Source: Cristatella mucedo | Lineage: Eukaryota; Bryozoa; Phylactolaemata; Cristatellidae | NCBI GenBank assembly: GCA_009760855.2 | Contig: WPIO01000070.1 | Location: 1,976,501-2,040,500 of the forward strand | Length of the DNA: 64,000 nt | Direction: 5' to 3' | In this document: positions 45,691 through 56,999 of the stretch, in pieces | Layout of the letters: the number at the start of each line of letters is the position of its first letter | Position numbering within the stretch: position 1 is the stretch's first letter | Program-made: the position numbers and the translations under genes | The notes under the pieces: generated by a model | What the model saw: only the letters and a program-made list of their open reading frames with translations | Told to the model about the DNA's origin: nothing | Database searches by the model: none

Positions 45691-46985
45691 ATTTATCAAC
45701 ATACCCATACCATATTATACTTGGGTTAAATCTAATAGTACATGAAATATTAGGAGAAAGTCATTTGGATTTGTTTATATGATAGTTACGACATCACATT
45801 TTTAGAGTAATCCGAAAAGAAATATCTAGAGTTTAAGCGAGGACTTGAATGCTGGAACTGAGTTCAGCTATCCTGCTTGCATGAAGCTGTGGTACTTAGA
45901 TCGAGCTTTACTAATCAGTTACTCGGGAAAGGTATAAATAAAGTGTGTGATCAAATGGTTTATTTTTCTGAGAAACTAAATTTCGTAGTCAGCTACCTAG
46001 TTCTCACAAGATGCTGTATAAATTAGTCAATCACTTCTATATTTTTAATTTTGGTACGGAACAACAAGTTTGGCACCTGCTCAGGTCGTAAACAAGAGAC
46101 GGTAACTGCTGGCGACCTTTTAAAAGTCTGCCTTAATGGGGTAATCCAGCTGCACAGACAACTATAGTCATCTTCATCATTGCTCATTACCCGGGTGGCT
46201 CCATGCATGTTTAGCCTTTATTAGGAATGTGAGCCCTAAGCAGTCATTTTGAAAATGCAGACTAACATTGGGAGTGAGAGAATAAAAGTATTGGACATGG
46301 TCCTTGGAAATCTCGTAGTTATCCATTGAGTGACCCTTTGGTTTTGATGATGCATCGCCTCACGAGCAGGTGATGGGGCCATGGATGAGCTAACTGGCTT
46401 AGTGAAGATTAGAGAGAGGTAGTGAAGCTACTCTACTCATCTTTTTGCAGCTGCTATGATTCGGCTCAGAATGTAGGAGTGAGGAAAGAGTGAGACAAAA
46501 ATTAAAAAGCTTAAATTTAAGCCGAGCATCTTGCCAAGTGAACATATGAGCAATCGAAAGGCATACTTTTTTTTACTGAACGAACAGCATTTTGACAATA
46601 AGTGCTTGTTAACAACATAAGTCACGATTTTGCACCTATCAACTAGAGCACTGTAGTGCATAAATGTCATGCAATTAAAATTGCCTAAATAAATAAAATC
46701 GGAAAACCGGTATGCAAAAACTTGCAGTTTGTATAAAGATGAGGTGTATTTCCATCGGCCGCGTTTCCATTACTGACAAGCTATGAGAATTTATATTTCA
46801 TCTATTACATAAACGACATATATAAGTCAAGGTAGTGCCCCAAGATGCCAACATTACCACCAGGGTTCGTAAATAACATACAACTAGGAATTGCCCAAAT
46901 GTATAAAACTGTAAGTGATGAGCTACATTTACATATGCCAAGTTTTATTTTAGTTAGAAACTAAAATTTGATTAATAAATCGCAC
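45691..46985. other. intronic stretch, nothing recognised
   Basis: AT-rich. Open frames at minus 46023-46208 and 46437-46670 have no domain or splice support. Confidence 0.45.
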
Positions 46986-47035
46986 TCTGACCACCACAGT
47001 ATGGCAACCTACTTTACCTTGCAGCCAACAACAGA

Positions 47036-47106
47036 TGTGGAATGTGGACATCTTTGCATATGCCCCACATCAACTGTTGGACATATGCAAAGATTCATGC
47101 ATTCCA
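47036..47106. other. imperfect hairpin with octamer-like arms
   Basis: The arms contain ATCTTTGCATATG (about 47051-47063) and its exact complement CATATGCAAAGAT (about 47083-47095), a 13-bp core stem. GGAATG and CATTCC at the outer ends also pair. The arms carry ATGCAAA, similar to the POU octamer. Confidence 0.75.
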
Positions 47107-48101
47107 GCAAGAACTCAGAAATTCTTGGTGCATTCTTGGTTGCTGCCTGCATTGACCCAACCAGCGTTCGTTTTAGCAGAGCAGCCAGTGCTGCACTTCG
47201 ACCCTGCCTTTCCAAAAACTTCGAATCGTCTGGCTGTTGTTCGGACCTGCCCGTGACGTCAGAGGGGTATCTACTGCTGGCTACCTTGGAGGACGGCCTG
47301 GAGAAATTCTGAGAGAGCTGCAGTGAACTGAGCTCCTGGAAATTTGCAAGGCAGAGCGACGGACCGAACGACTTGGTCAATGCAGTGCGATCTCTGGAGG
47401 ACAGACGAGCCGCTGAAAACTTGGCTTACTCACGGCTCGTCTTGCTGCTCAGACGCCGTCGCTGCTGCAGATGCTGATTCCGGGGAACAGAGACTAGTTT
47501 ACACGTATATCGCAGTGCTGCAGTCACCTTCCTGGCAGCTGTCAGTGCTCACTGTGACCTGCTGCACGCTGCGACTGCGAGCCAACTCGATGCCCTGCTG
47601 CTCTGAGGAGACCTGGCCCTGAGGGATGGCTGCAGCTCCTGTAGCTGAGCACGGGGAGGCAATCGCACAGCAGCAAGTACGAGCACGAATACGCAGTGCG
47701 GCCTCTCATTGCTGCTGCTGCTCTGGTCACTACGAGCTGGAGCTGGACGATGAATGACGAGTGAAGCTGGACGATGGCAGAAAGCTGGTAGATGGTGGAC
47801 AGATGCAGCCACCGAGGTGACAGGCAATAGAGACACGGGCTGAGCAGCGAGGAGTTCACGGGAGGCTTCTGTGCTGCAGGTGGCATCGTGTACGTGGCTG
47901 TGCAAGGGCTGCAGGAAGACTGGAGCAGTGACAGTTTAAGGGTTCTCAGGCTGCAGAGAGTGGACGGTTCTTGCAGCAAGCCATCTCTTACAGCGCCCAC
48001 GGACCGAGTTCTTGTCACTGGACGAAGGACAGATTAGCCGTGCTAGCCATGCTGGACCCGGACGAAGGAAGTGGGCAGCAGAAGGTGACCAGGTTCCTTG
48101 C

Positions 48102-48144
48102 AGCTGCAGCAGGCAGCAGCTGAGAGCTGCTGCCTGCTGCAGCT
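48102..48144. other. perfect 20-bp hairpin, 3-base loop
   Basis: AGCTGCAGCAGGCAGCAGCT (48102-48121), loop GAG, then its exact reverse complement (48125-48144). It is followed by two copies of TGGGGCGTACCT about 22 bases apart. The hairpin sits in a CTG/CAG-rich segment. Confidence 0.95.
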
Positions 48145-48584
48145 CTCAGTGGGGCGTACCTAACTCGCTGTGGGGCGTACCTGTCAAGCCCTGCATGTCA
48201 CTGTGCTTCGCTTGACTGCTTCAATTTCCTTGTGTATCTGTATAGTCGCCTTGTAGCAAAAGGAGAAATAATCCGTGATATTTCGTGTCCTTAAAATTGT
48301 TTCCTAAAAGCACGAGCAGCTGTAGCCAGATGCAGCAGCTGTGGCACTGAGTAGATACCAGCCTTTGCCGATGTTACGTCCCAGCAGAAGCTGCCATTAA
48401 CGTCACCAAATACCAGAGAGCGAGCGGCGAATCACCTTGCTGGCCCAATCCCTGGATAGCCGTTGCCAGGCGTCTTGAAGGTAAAGCAGCCAGGCAGTGC
48501 GGTGTGTTGAACAGCGAAGCTAGACCGGAGTAAACGAAGATTAAATCGACGGACTCGCACTAAAGCGAGCGAGCCGCAGCTAAA

Positions 48585-48690
48585 GCACCTAGAGAGAGAT
48601 TAAGTTCTCTGAGGGCGCTTTATCAAGTGCATTATTATTATTATTATTATTAAGTGCATTATTATTATTATTATTATTAAGAGGTTCCGG
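48585..48690 (+). mobile_element. LINE tail with duplicated (ATT)n
   Basis: GCAGCTAAAGCACCTAGAG, GAGATTAAGTTCTCTGAGGG, CGCTTTATCAAGTGCATT, (ATT)n. AAGTGCATT plus (ATT)n is then repeated once more, suggesting slippage or tandem duplication of the end. Confidence 0.88.
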
Positions 48691-48877
48691 GCGATGTTTA
48701 AGCAGGCCTGCAGGTGAATTAAAAGAAAGCAAGCATACGTCGTTCGGGCCGGCCATTAGTAATTCCATGCCAGCAAAGCTAGTGCAAGCGCTAGGGGTGA
48801 AGGCGGAGAGCGCTTTGCAAACCTCGAGCGGGTAAGGCGACAATTTTGCTCCATGCAAAAATCTGCATATCTTATAG

Positions 48878-49083
48878 CTAAACGATTCACGAACAACAAC
48901 TGCAACCCGTCACCAGCATTGTCAAAACGCATGGACTGTTATAATGAGAACCCGGATGGGGTCGTTTCAGATATACAGCTGCGTGAGCAGGGCGTCATCC
49001 AAGTTTTGGCTAGCAGAAATGCATCTAGCTTCTCCGAAAGTGAGCGAACAAGCGAACATCCTGTTATAATTGCCGACGTGTAA
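48878..49083 (+). CDS. Ig receptor last exon: cytoplasmic C-terminus
   Basis: The acceptor CATATCTTATAG leaves a phase-1 frame compatible with the donor at 41485. It encodes 68 residues from KRFTNNNCNPSPALSKRM to SERTSEHPVIIADV and stops at TAA 49081-49083. MDCYNENPDG contains YNEN, a YxN site of the type bound by Grb2-like SH2 domains when phosphorylated. The rest is hydrophilic and serine-rich (SRNASSFSESERTSE). No polyadenylation signal is obvious close downstream. The long distance (7.4 kb) leaves room for unseen exons. Confidence 0.55.
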
Positions 49084-50149
49084 GATGCTCGATGGGAGAA
49101 GAGGAGGAGAGAAAGAGGTGGAATAGCCTGGCTACAGGCCGAAGCAGTAGCAGTGTAGTTTAGGTCGCTGCTGGGGAAGTGGGTAACTAAGCAGAATCGT
49201 CGGAGTGTAAGTTAGCTGCGTTTACACATCAGACTTCCCTCTTCTGTAAGACGCCGACTTTCCTCTTTGTGAGGACGAGTGCAAGACCAATTTAGTCCCA
49301 AACACGACAGATTCGATAGCCAAATTAGCCCAAGCCAGACAGCACTTTTGTGTGCGTGCCGTCGCCATCACGCGGTCCATCCCCCCCAGCCGACCTTCCG
49401 TCAGCCCAAAAGGCGCTCTCCACCCCGGCACGTGACATTTCCTTCCCGCGAAATGGACTTTCTGCCTATGTGTTGGCCTGTACGCACGATATCCACTCTC
49501 TTCTCTTATCACTACATGCTCCGAAGTACGCACGACTGCTATTACACGACTACGCACTCCCATCTGCGTTTGCCACAGTCACCGGCGAATTAATATAGCC
49601 GCCGTGTTTGATACCACAACTGGCGTACGGGTGGGCTTCCTTCTTCATCGCGCCACTGCTTCGCGAACGAGCCCCTACGTTCTAACCCGATAGACTGGTA
49701 CGAAATGTTTCCCCGGAAAGACGCCAAGCTAACAAGGGCAGAAATTGAGTTCGCTGCTACAGTCATCGTTGCAGAGTAACGTGAGAATAATATAAATTAA
49801 AGTAAGATAAGCATTTAAAAAGGTTTTGGTATAGGTAGCAGTTTTAAGTAATTTATGCTGCCGTTGCGGGTGTAGAGCTGTAACGCAGAAGGCTCGGCGG
49901 AGCAGGCCAAACCTGCCGCTTACTGAGCGGCGTAGCGTACGGCTGACTGCGGTTATGTGGGCACCTAGGGGCAGTAAGCAGGAAGCAACGAAACGAGTAT
50001 TTCTGGCGCTGACTTACTTACCGTTTGCTAAAGGGCTCTTCCTCAGTCTGCAGCGTGAATTGGAAAGAGATACACAAATTGGGGATTTTACTGAGCTTTA
50101 TTCGCCAGCGCACAAAGTCGCGGCGCGTCTAGCTCAGTTTAATCTCCGC

Positions 50150-50425
50150 ACTCCTCACACGCTCTCAACAGCACACGCACTCTTGCGGAGGAAATACGTC
50201 ACCGCACTTAGGCTACCTACGTCTATTGTGGGGAACGACACAAATGAGTTGAGGAGCGGGAACCGGAGCCGAGACCCTGAACGGAGAACTGAGGCTCCGC
50301 TTTCACCTTACGGCAGGGATACCCCACACACTACCTCAAGCACTCTTGCTGAGGAAACATGTCTCCGCACTAAGGCTGCCTGCCTCTCTAGCGGGGAACA
50401 AACCAAATGGATGGAGGAGCCTTAA
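50150..50425. repeat. imperfect direct duplication, about 95 bases
   Basis: GCACTCTTGCGGAGGAAATA, then CACCGCACTTAGGCTACCTA (50178 onward), is repeated as GCACTCTTGCTGAGGAAACA, then CTCCGCACTAAGGCTGCCTG (50341 onward). Both units end in a GGGGAAC, then CAAATG motif. A 156-codon plus-strand frame (49955-50425) runs through it without a known domain. Confidence 0.7.
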
Positions 50426-50689
50426 CCACAGGAATACCTCATACACCACATCGAACTACGTCTAGTTCGCGCCAGCAAATCGCAATACTTAGACCGCGTG
50501 TGAGCGAACACACACACAACGCAAAAGAAACACAAAATGCTAGCTTGGGCGCGTTACGACCTATTCGGCGGCGTCCACCGAATCTCCTAGCGCTATATCG
50601 TCCTGTCCCGTCCATCGCCGGCGAACAGCCAGCCCTCCTCCCTCGCTTGTAGAAAAACGAGTCAGACGGCGTCAAAGCGAAGCCGAAGA

Positions 50690-50692
50690 GAG

Positions 50693-50754
<62 letters not shown>

Positions 50755-50800
50755 TGAGAGAGAGAGAGGAGAGAGAGAGAGAGTGAGAGAGAGAGAGAGC
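50690..50800. repeat. (GA)n microsatellite
   Basis: About 110 bases of GA repeats with GGGAG and GTGAG interruptions. Confidence 0.95.
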
Positions 50801-52400
50801 AGGAACCAAACGAAATATCCTGAGCAAGAGTCGCTCGACTCTTAAATACCTAGCTGAGACAATGGGACAAGAGCTTAGTGATAATGGGCCCAACACCGTG
50901 GCCCTTTACGGTAAGGAATTAGTACCGTCACTAGGCCACTGGAAGGGCACCCCTGTCCAGCTTGAATGCCGAATAGGTTCCACACGATTCTCTTTGGACA
51001 GAGTTATGGCCGAGGTTGACAGGCCAGCCCACGTCAATCAGCAGCCCCCGCAGATATCAGACCACTTCTAAAGGCCGAGTCGTCACCGCTGGTCTCAGAG
51101 CTTCCTGGCTTGCTCTTAAGCTCTTGCTCTCTAACCCTACTGGCAATCCTCTCTGGCTCACCACTCCGGGACAAAGGAGTTTTTGCCCGCAGAACAGTTC
51201 GTGCTAAAAATGTTCGTGCTAAAATTTAGCCACGGCCAGCTCGGCACTGCAGAGTGCTAAGCAATGTGTGCTGCTTCGGGTTTGTTGGCGGATTACGTCA
51301 TCAGACGGGGGGGGGGTTATTCTAAGTAGAAAAGACTGAAGAATTTGTTACAATGCATAAGCACCCCCTATTCAATGACTTGCTCTGACCGCCTTGATCT
51401 GATCGCCTTGCCATTGGGTGTAAGTGACGAGCCCCGGCGTTTTGATTGATCGGCCTGACCAACTAGGAGCCAAAAGTTGATAAAGGCTCCCGATGAGTCT
51501 GCATAATTGTCCCCCCTCCAAAAGCTGTCACGTAAAATGATGTAATAGCCCGAATCTGTGGGACATCCGTCCAAATTCTGTGGGAAAGTGTGTCATGTAA
51601 AGCGGGCGCCTAGCGAGAAGGTACCCAGCGCGCTCCCAAGCCTCTGGCTCCTTGTCCAGGTACTGTTTGAAGTCAGGCTGGGGTGGAACTACACTGCTTT
51701 GAGGCAACGCCCACGTGGCTACGGTTCCAGATGGAAGCTCAGGGCGGCAACTTCGCCTACTGGCGCACGGCAGGCTCGTGCCACGTAAAATACACGGAAA
51801 CCAGGCAAAACTTGCCGCTTTTGGTTTACTTACAGAAGTTGCACGTGCTATTTCAATTTTTTTTCCTGCGCATGGTTGCAGGAGTGCCTCGTTGGAATCA
51901 CTCCGATGCCCGAAAGATACACATAAAACAGTTAGGGTCAGGGATGGAATGCTGCGATCGTGGCTGCCTGCAGCTGACGGAATACGACTGTTAGAGGAAG
52001 CATCAGCAGCCAGTTAGAAAACAAAGATATGGGCAAGAGGGTCATCATCAAAGGCTCTGCTACGATCCAGTCAGTAGCATTTCCTGTGGAACACTGTCTA
52101 ATCATAAAGGCTTCTCTTCCTCTTAACTGACGGGCATGGCAGTCGTCTGTAAAAAGGTGGTCAAGTAATAGACAGCTCACCATACGGACAGAAAGCTCGT
52201 CAGTAGGGTCTGCGCGTGTTTACAATATTTAAATAATATTCGTTTTAACTAAAAGAGCCTTGATTCTCAATAGATATTCATTTACATCGTCCCAAGTAGG
52301 ACATGAACTTCGGGCCGCCAAGGTTTTCTACATTCTGTAACCGAGCAGAAGCTCGTCCCCGACTCTCTACCGGTGGACTGTGTGATTCAGTGCTGCAGCA
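50801..52400. other. anonymous GC-rich stretch
   Basis: Contains open frames 50862-51071 (starting MGQELSDNGPNT) and 51683-52017, a 15-base tandem GTTCGTGCTAAAA repeat at 51196-51228, and a G10 run at 51306. No domain recognised. Confidence 0.35.
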
Positions 52401-52407
52401 CGGTTAA

Positions 52408-52725
52408 AACACAAGCGGCCACAACTGGGTGCCGAAAGCAACGGTTTATTGTGGGCCTGTGTTTACGCGACGGCGCGCATACCGGACCGACGGAGTTAAC
52501 TTCGCGAACTCCCGATGCCCGAGTATAAATAATTACCCTGTGCGTTCAGGCAGCGCGTACCGGACCGATAGCGTTAACTGTGCGAACTCCCGAGGTCAGC
52601 GTATAATAGACTATCCTATGGGCGCGTCGCTAGAGATTGTCCCAACCCCGAAGGCGGGCCGCTACAGCACCCCAAGATACGAGCAGCTAGCTGAGTATCC
52701 GGCACAGCACAACTGCGCAATCTAA
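52408..52725 (+). CDS. hypothetical tail-like ORF with duplicated tyrosine segment
   Basis: Open from the stop at 52405-52407 to TAA. A segment of about 26 residues occurs twice: AYRTDGVNFANSR plus INNYPV, then AYRTDSVNCANSR plus IIDYPM. It ends with RYSTPRYEQLAEYPAQHN. The regular spacing of tyrosines, including a YEQL (YxxL) site, recalls a receptor cytoplasmic tail, but there is no good acceptor in the right frame and no ATG start. It could be an exon, a decayed transposon frame or chance in GC-rich DNA. Confidence 0.3.
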   Translation, partial: NTSGHNWVPKATVYCGPVFTRRRAYRTDGVNFANSRCPSINNYPVRSGSAYRTDSVNCANSRGQRIIDYPMGASLEIVPTPKAGRYSTPRYEQLAEYPAQHNCAI

Positions 52726-52918
52726 GTTGCAGTTAGCTGTTCGTCGCCGCAGATTCGTCTCTCGTGCTCTCGAAGCGTAGTCTCGCATCGACTACCAAGC
52801 TGCAGCCCCGAGCTCTGTCAGTCGTCTCATTATATTCTCTCTCCTCTCAACTCCTGACCTCGCGCGTAGCTGCTATTTCTACTTCAGCACGTTTTTCGTT
52901 TCTCTTTACTCGGTGCAC

Positions 52919-53160
52919 ATCCTGACCGCATCGTCCGCACCAGGCTTCATTCTAACTTTAGCGGGCAGACCGGGAGCCGGGCCTGTACTAGGTGTCCTAG
53001 GTGTCCTTGTGTCGAACCAGCTAAGACAAGCACATTAGTCGCTTCATCTCCCAACCGCATCGCCTGCATAAAGCTCCATTCTAACCTGAGCTAGGTGGGT
53101 CAGGAGCTGGGTCTTTACTAGGCGCCCTAGTCGACCCCACTAAGGCAAGGGCTCCCATCG
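52919..53160. repeat. tandem duplication, about 120-base unit
   Basis: GACCGCATCGTCCGCACCAG, TTCATTCTAACTTTAGCG, CTGTACTAGGTGTCCTAG, CTAAGACAAG is followed by a diverged second unit: AACCGCATCGCCTGCATAAA, TCCATTCTAACCTGAGC, CTTTACTAGGCGCCCTAG, CTAAGGCAAG. Confidence 0.75.
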
Positions 53161-53249
53161 CGGCTAAGCTGAGAGCTGCCCCAGTGTAATTTTTAGCAGA
53201 CATTAATTTACGTGGGCTATTTTTCTCTGTGGAATCATTTTTCGTCTAG

Positions 53250-54185
53250 TTTCCACAAGGTAAGTTGACATAAATCCGAAAGAATAATGCTTGCTTCGTC
53301 AGCCAATGCGTATTTTACTGGGGTTGGTTATCCCACCTTCATAAAACGAAGCCAGTATGCGTTTTTAGCACTTGCGTCTGGCGCTAGGTGGAACGGAAGG
53401 CTGAACCGCGATAAGTAAAGATGCTCAATTGCAGCACGGCCAGATGGCAGAAGACTTAGACTGATTCCGAGGTGACTTGGAAGTGTATTGTCAAAAGCAC
53501 TAGTTGGTGTGTGCCTGATTATGTTCGGTAGGAGTATAAGAGTTTAGTACTTCCTGCTTTGATGGGACTCCAGCAGCCCAGACCGATCAAACTTTTAAAG
53601 ACTCCTCGGGGTAAGGTGCTCTCACTTCGCATCACAGGTCGCGGTTTTGATTCTGGAAGTAAGCAAATTTCCATTACCTTCTGCAAGCTGGTGAGGTAGC
53701 CACTGTCTTTTCTGCAGCTGTGCATGTCGCTGCCTAGACATAGGTAGCACATATCCCCCTAGGCGATTTAGAAATGGTTTAGTGTAGGTTTGAGTCAGTA
53801 AATGCCTTACGACTCACTGATTAGTCATCATCCCGACGTAGCAATCTCCAGTGAGACTATTGACTGAGAAAATAGAGTCTTTCTGCTTAGGTCCATCCGA
53901 TGTTACTGAAACTGTTTTTGACATCCATCATGTCCATTTTGAGAACTAGGATTCTTGCTATTGGTAAGCAAGTATATCTGGAGCACATATCAGCACACCC
54001 AGATGGCACTAACACAGCACATGCGTGGCTTAGATCTTTCGCCAGTGAGATATTACGGGGCATACGTGTGGTTTATGCAAATTCCAACGTTCATCAAATC
54101 GGCCTTTCAAGCATGTGTCATCCCAAGCATCTCTTTTAGTCCTCCTTTTCTTGCCAACTCAACTCCATCGTGCCAATATAGTCGT
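53250..54185. other. unassigned stretch
   Basis: Open frames at minus 53519-53752 and plus 53900-54194 show no domain. No mobile-element end is clear until the decayed LINE at about 54190. Confidence 0.35.
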
Positions 54186-54189
54186 TCAG

Positions 54190-54725
54190 GGTAAGCTATC
54201 GTTTATATGCAGATGGTACACTGCTAGACCTGCGTTAATTTCTCACTTATGCTGCAGTCGGTCGTCTTCAATTGAATAAGGATTCGACCATTCTAGCAGT
54301 TAGGGAAGTATTACTCATTAGCTGGCAAAGCTAATGCTCGAAAATGGCTCTGCCAGCATGTCTCTTTAATTATCAGCATGGAATCTGGCTATCTTGGTCC
54401 ACAACGACATTTACCTAAATGACCACTTCATCTTTATGGTCAAGTCTGCCTCTTTTCAGCTGCTTCATCTGGCAAAATCCTGGTCTAGAAAGCTGGTCCA
54501 GGTATTGTGAATTTCATTTAGTCTTGTTTAACTATTTACTTTGCAGACCATCGTGCTGTAAGACATCTGTAAGTGGTTGCAGCTAGTGCAAACTCGACTT
54601 TTGTCAGCTTACAATTGCAAAAATTAGGTGTGCTGAGACAAGGACTCCACGGCCAAGCTGATCCCTTCCTTTGGTAAAATCTAGCTTTGACATGTTTAAC
54701 TCCCTACTCGCAGGTCTTCTGGCCT
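54190..54725 (+). mobile_element. LINE RT/C-terminal fragment (heavily decayed)
   Basis: Plus-strand pieces RLYADGTLLDLR (worn YADD region), then NDIYLNDHFIFMVKSASFQL correspond to the NLGV-DDHI-VKSAYFQL block of intact copies. Many indels. Confidence 0.6.
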
Positions 54726-54764
54726 GTGCATGAAAAGTTTCAGTTAATGCAGCACTCTAACAAG

Positions 54765-56830
54765 AATAATAATGTCATTACACGTGATAGACGCCTTCAG
54801 AGAACTCAATCTCTTTCTAGGCGCTTTAAAATGCTGCTAAGAAAACACGATCAAATGATGAGTGGTATCTTTGATTGATAAACAACATGAATAACGTGGT
54901 TAGGGGGACAGGGTCAGCATGCAAGTGTGGTGTGTGCAAGTGCAAGTGTGCACAGTGTCAACATGCATGATCACATAAAGGAGGACTCACAGGGATCCAC
55001 TACATGATGTAATCAATGAGTGTTTCTTCAAATTTTTTAAATGCGGTCAAGTTAGGGGATGTCGTGACTCAAGTCGGGAGTGATTTTCAGGCTTTGGGAG
55101 CATACCAACTGAGTGCATGGTCTCCAAAGGATTTGAGGTTCGTATTTGGTATAGGTTAACAGTTAGTTCCCGAAAAGCTGGTGGTACGATGCTTGGCTTA
55201 TTGGGGTTGGAATAGATCAGATAGGTAGGCGGGAGCCCAAGAATGAAGGGACCTAAAAGTGTGCGACAAAACCTTGAAGTCGATGCATTGCTTGGCTGGC
55301 AGCCATTGCAGGTCGGCCAGCAGTGGTGTGATAAGGCAACCGCTATGCTCACGAAGGACAAGCCTAGCTGCAGAGTTTTGCACTAGCTGTAAGCTGCTGA
55401 TTACACATGCCGGTAGGCCAGCATGCAGTGAGCTATTGAAGTTAAAACAGGATGTCACAAATGAATGGACCAACTTAAAAAAAATACAATTCATTTATAT
55501 AGCGCCCCAAGAGAACTTAATCTCTATTCAGGCGCTTCACATTTGTCTCGGGGCTCGAGCCCACGACCTCAGTCAGACCTTGGTCGGGGCGAGCACCTTA
55601 AACGCTAGACCAAACCAGCTCAACTTAGATGTGGAGTCCCTATCAAAACAAACTCCAATTTTAGCCATGCTATGTAGCTAAAAGTAGGCACACTTGATTG
55701 TGGGGCTGATATGGTCGTCTAAAAAAAGGTTGCTTTTGAATATAACACCTAGATTTGATGCAAATTCAACAGAAGATATGCTGGCAGAGCCAATTTTGAG
55801 CATTAGCCTTTCCAATTTTTTAATCATACTTGGTTTTCTCATAGCTAGTAAGTTGGTTTTATCATCATTCAATTTAAGAAAATTTGCTGCCATCCACGTG
55901 CGGATGCAATCAATACATGCAGCAAAGAAATTGAGAGAATTCGGTGTTCTAGTGGGCTGGAGGGATCAATGCAAGGGTACAACTGAGTGTCATCAGCATA
56001 AACAAGAAAGCCTCAATTCAGCTTGGCTATCACATCGGCAAGAGGAAGTGTATAAGCCTTGAAAAGACGAGGACCAAACATGGACCCATGACGTACCAAA
56101 AATATCAGAGATTCATTGGATGATCTTTTTCCATTTACATCAATACTTCGGAATCCCCCACTGCGATAGCACCTGAACTATTGCTGAGCATTGCCAGTGA
56201 TGCCCCGGCGAGATGAGAGTTGCTCAAGAAGGACTTGGTGATCGATAGCATCAAAAGCTACCGAAAGATGAGGAAAAAAGCAGAGATACTGTAGCCACGT
56301 CTTTATTCCGATGTAGGCCGTTGTACACCTGAAGCAATGATGACTCGAATGAGTGATTTTCTCTTAATCCAAAGTAGAACTTATTAGCATGTTTCGACGT
56401 TTCATTATATGAGTTCAGCTAGTCTGCCACGACTCATTCCCTCGTCTTTGATAGGAACAGTAGATTAGAGACTGGGCGGTTGTTGCTCAAGTTCTCCTGG
56501 TCTAGTGTTGCTGTCTTGAGTATTAGCCTAATCATAGTGATTTTTAGAGGTGCTGGGACAGATCCTTAGGCTTGTGACATTTTAATGATGTTAGTTATGC
56601 ATGGTGCCAGCAGATCAATGCATCGAAGAAGCAGGTCAGTGAGATTAGGGTCCAAAGGACTAGTTGTCTTCTTTGGTTATGATATGAACTTCTGAGCGAG
56701 GTCACTAGTGATCTGTTTGAATATAGACATTGAGGTGTTGCATTCAATTGAGGGAAAACATTCCAGGGGAATGCCATCGTAGGGATGGAGTCCCTGATCT
56801 TGTCAGTCCATCCCAATAAATACTACTAAT
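54765..56830 (-). mobile_element. L2-clade LINE copy with SINE insertion
   Basis: Tail (AATAATAATGTCATTACACG), 3' UTR, C-terminal domain (55047-55494), interruption by a SINE at 55478-55620, then the coding region resumes (55678-55893, with NFLKLNDDKTNLLAMRKPS) through worn RT and linker to about 56830. Frameshifts throughout. Confidence 0.88.
55478..55620 (-). mobile_element. tRNA-derived SINE, family 2, with LINE-like tail
   Basis: On the minus strand it starts with GAGCTGGTTTGGTCTAGCGT (A-box-like) and carries GTCGTGGGCTCGAGCCC (B-box-like). It ends with a segment whose plus-strand form is ATTTATATAGCGCCCCAAG, AGAACTTAATCTCTATTCAG, GCGCTTCACATTTG, which aligns with the LINE tail. CAACTTA at 55471-55477 and 55621-55627 is a 7-bp target-site duplication. 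Confidence 0.88.
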
Positions 56831-56999
56831 ACTGTCTAATAACTATTTAATAGAGCAGCGATTAATTCTACATATCGTTACTTCTATTCACTCATGCTCA
56901 TGCCATGTTATATGTATGACATATGTATAACTACATATTTAATAAATATATATATATATGTATATATATATTATTCTGGTAGATAAATCCATTATGTAG

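Larger units (their letters stand above)
46990..53250. other. GC-richer block with hairpins and tandem duplications
   Basis: Base composition rises and CpG becomes common, unlike the AT-rich flanks. The block holds many CTGCAG/GCTGCTG runs (47420-48150), two notable hairpins, the last receptor exon, a LINE tail, a (GA)n run and several short tandem duplications. Longer anonymous open frames at 46968-47312, 47344-47622, 49955-50425 and 51715-52017 show no recognisable domain. I found no RT or integrase motif. It may be a decayed LTR-type or other composite insertion, but that is a guess. Confidence 0.4.

Noticed and set aside
47344-48215. Overlapping ORFs on both strands in the CTGCAG-rich segment
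   Set aside because: Simple-sequence bias removes stop codons on all frames; the products have no recognisable domain.
49955-50425. 156-codon ORF as a retroelement gag
   Set aside because: No zinc knuckle, protease or RT nearby; the frame runs through an imperfect tandem duplication.
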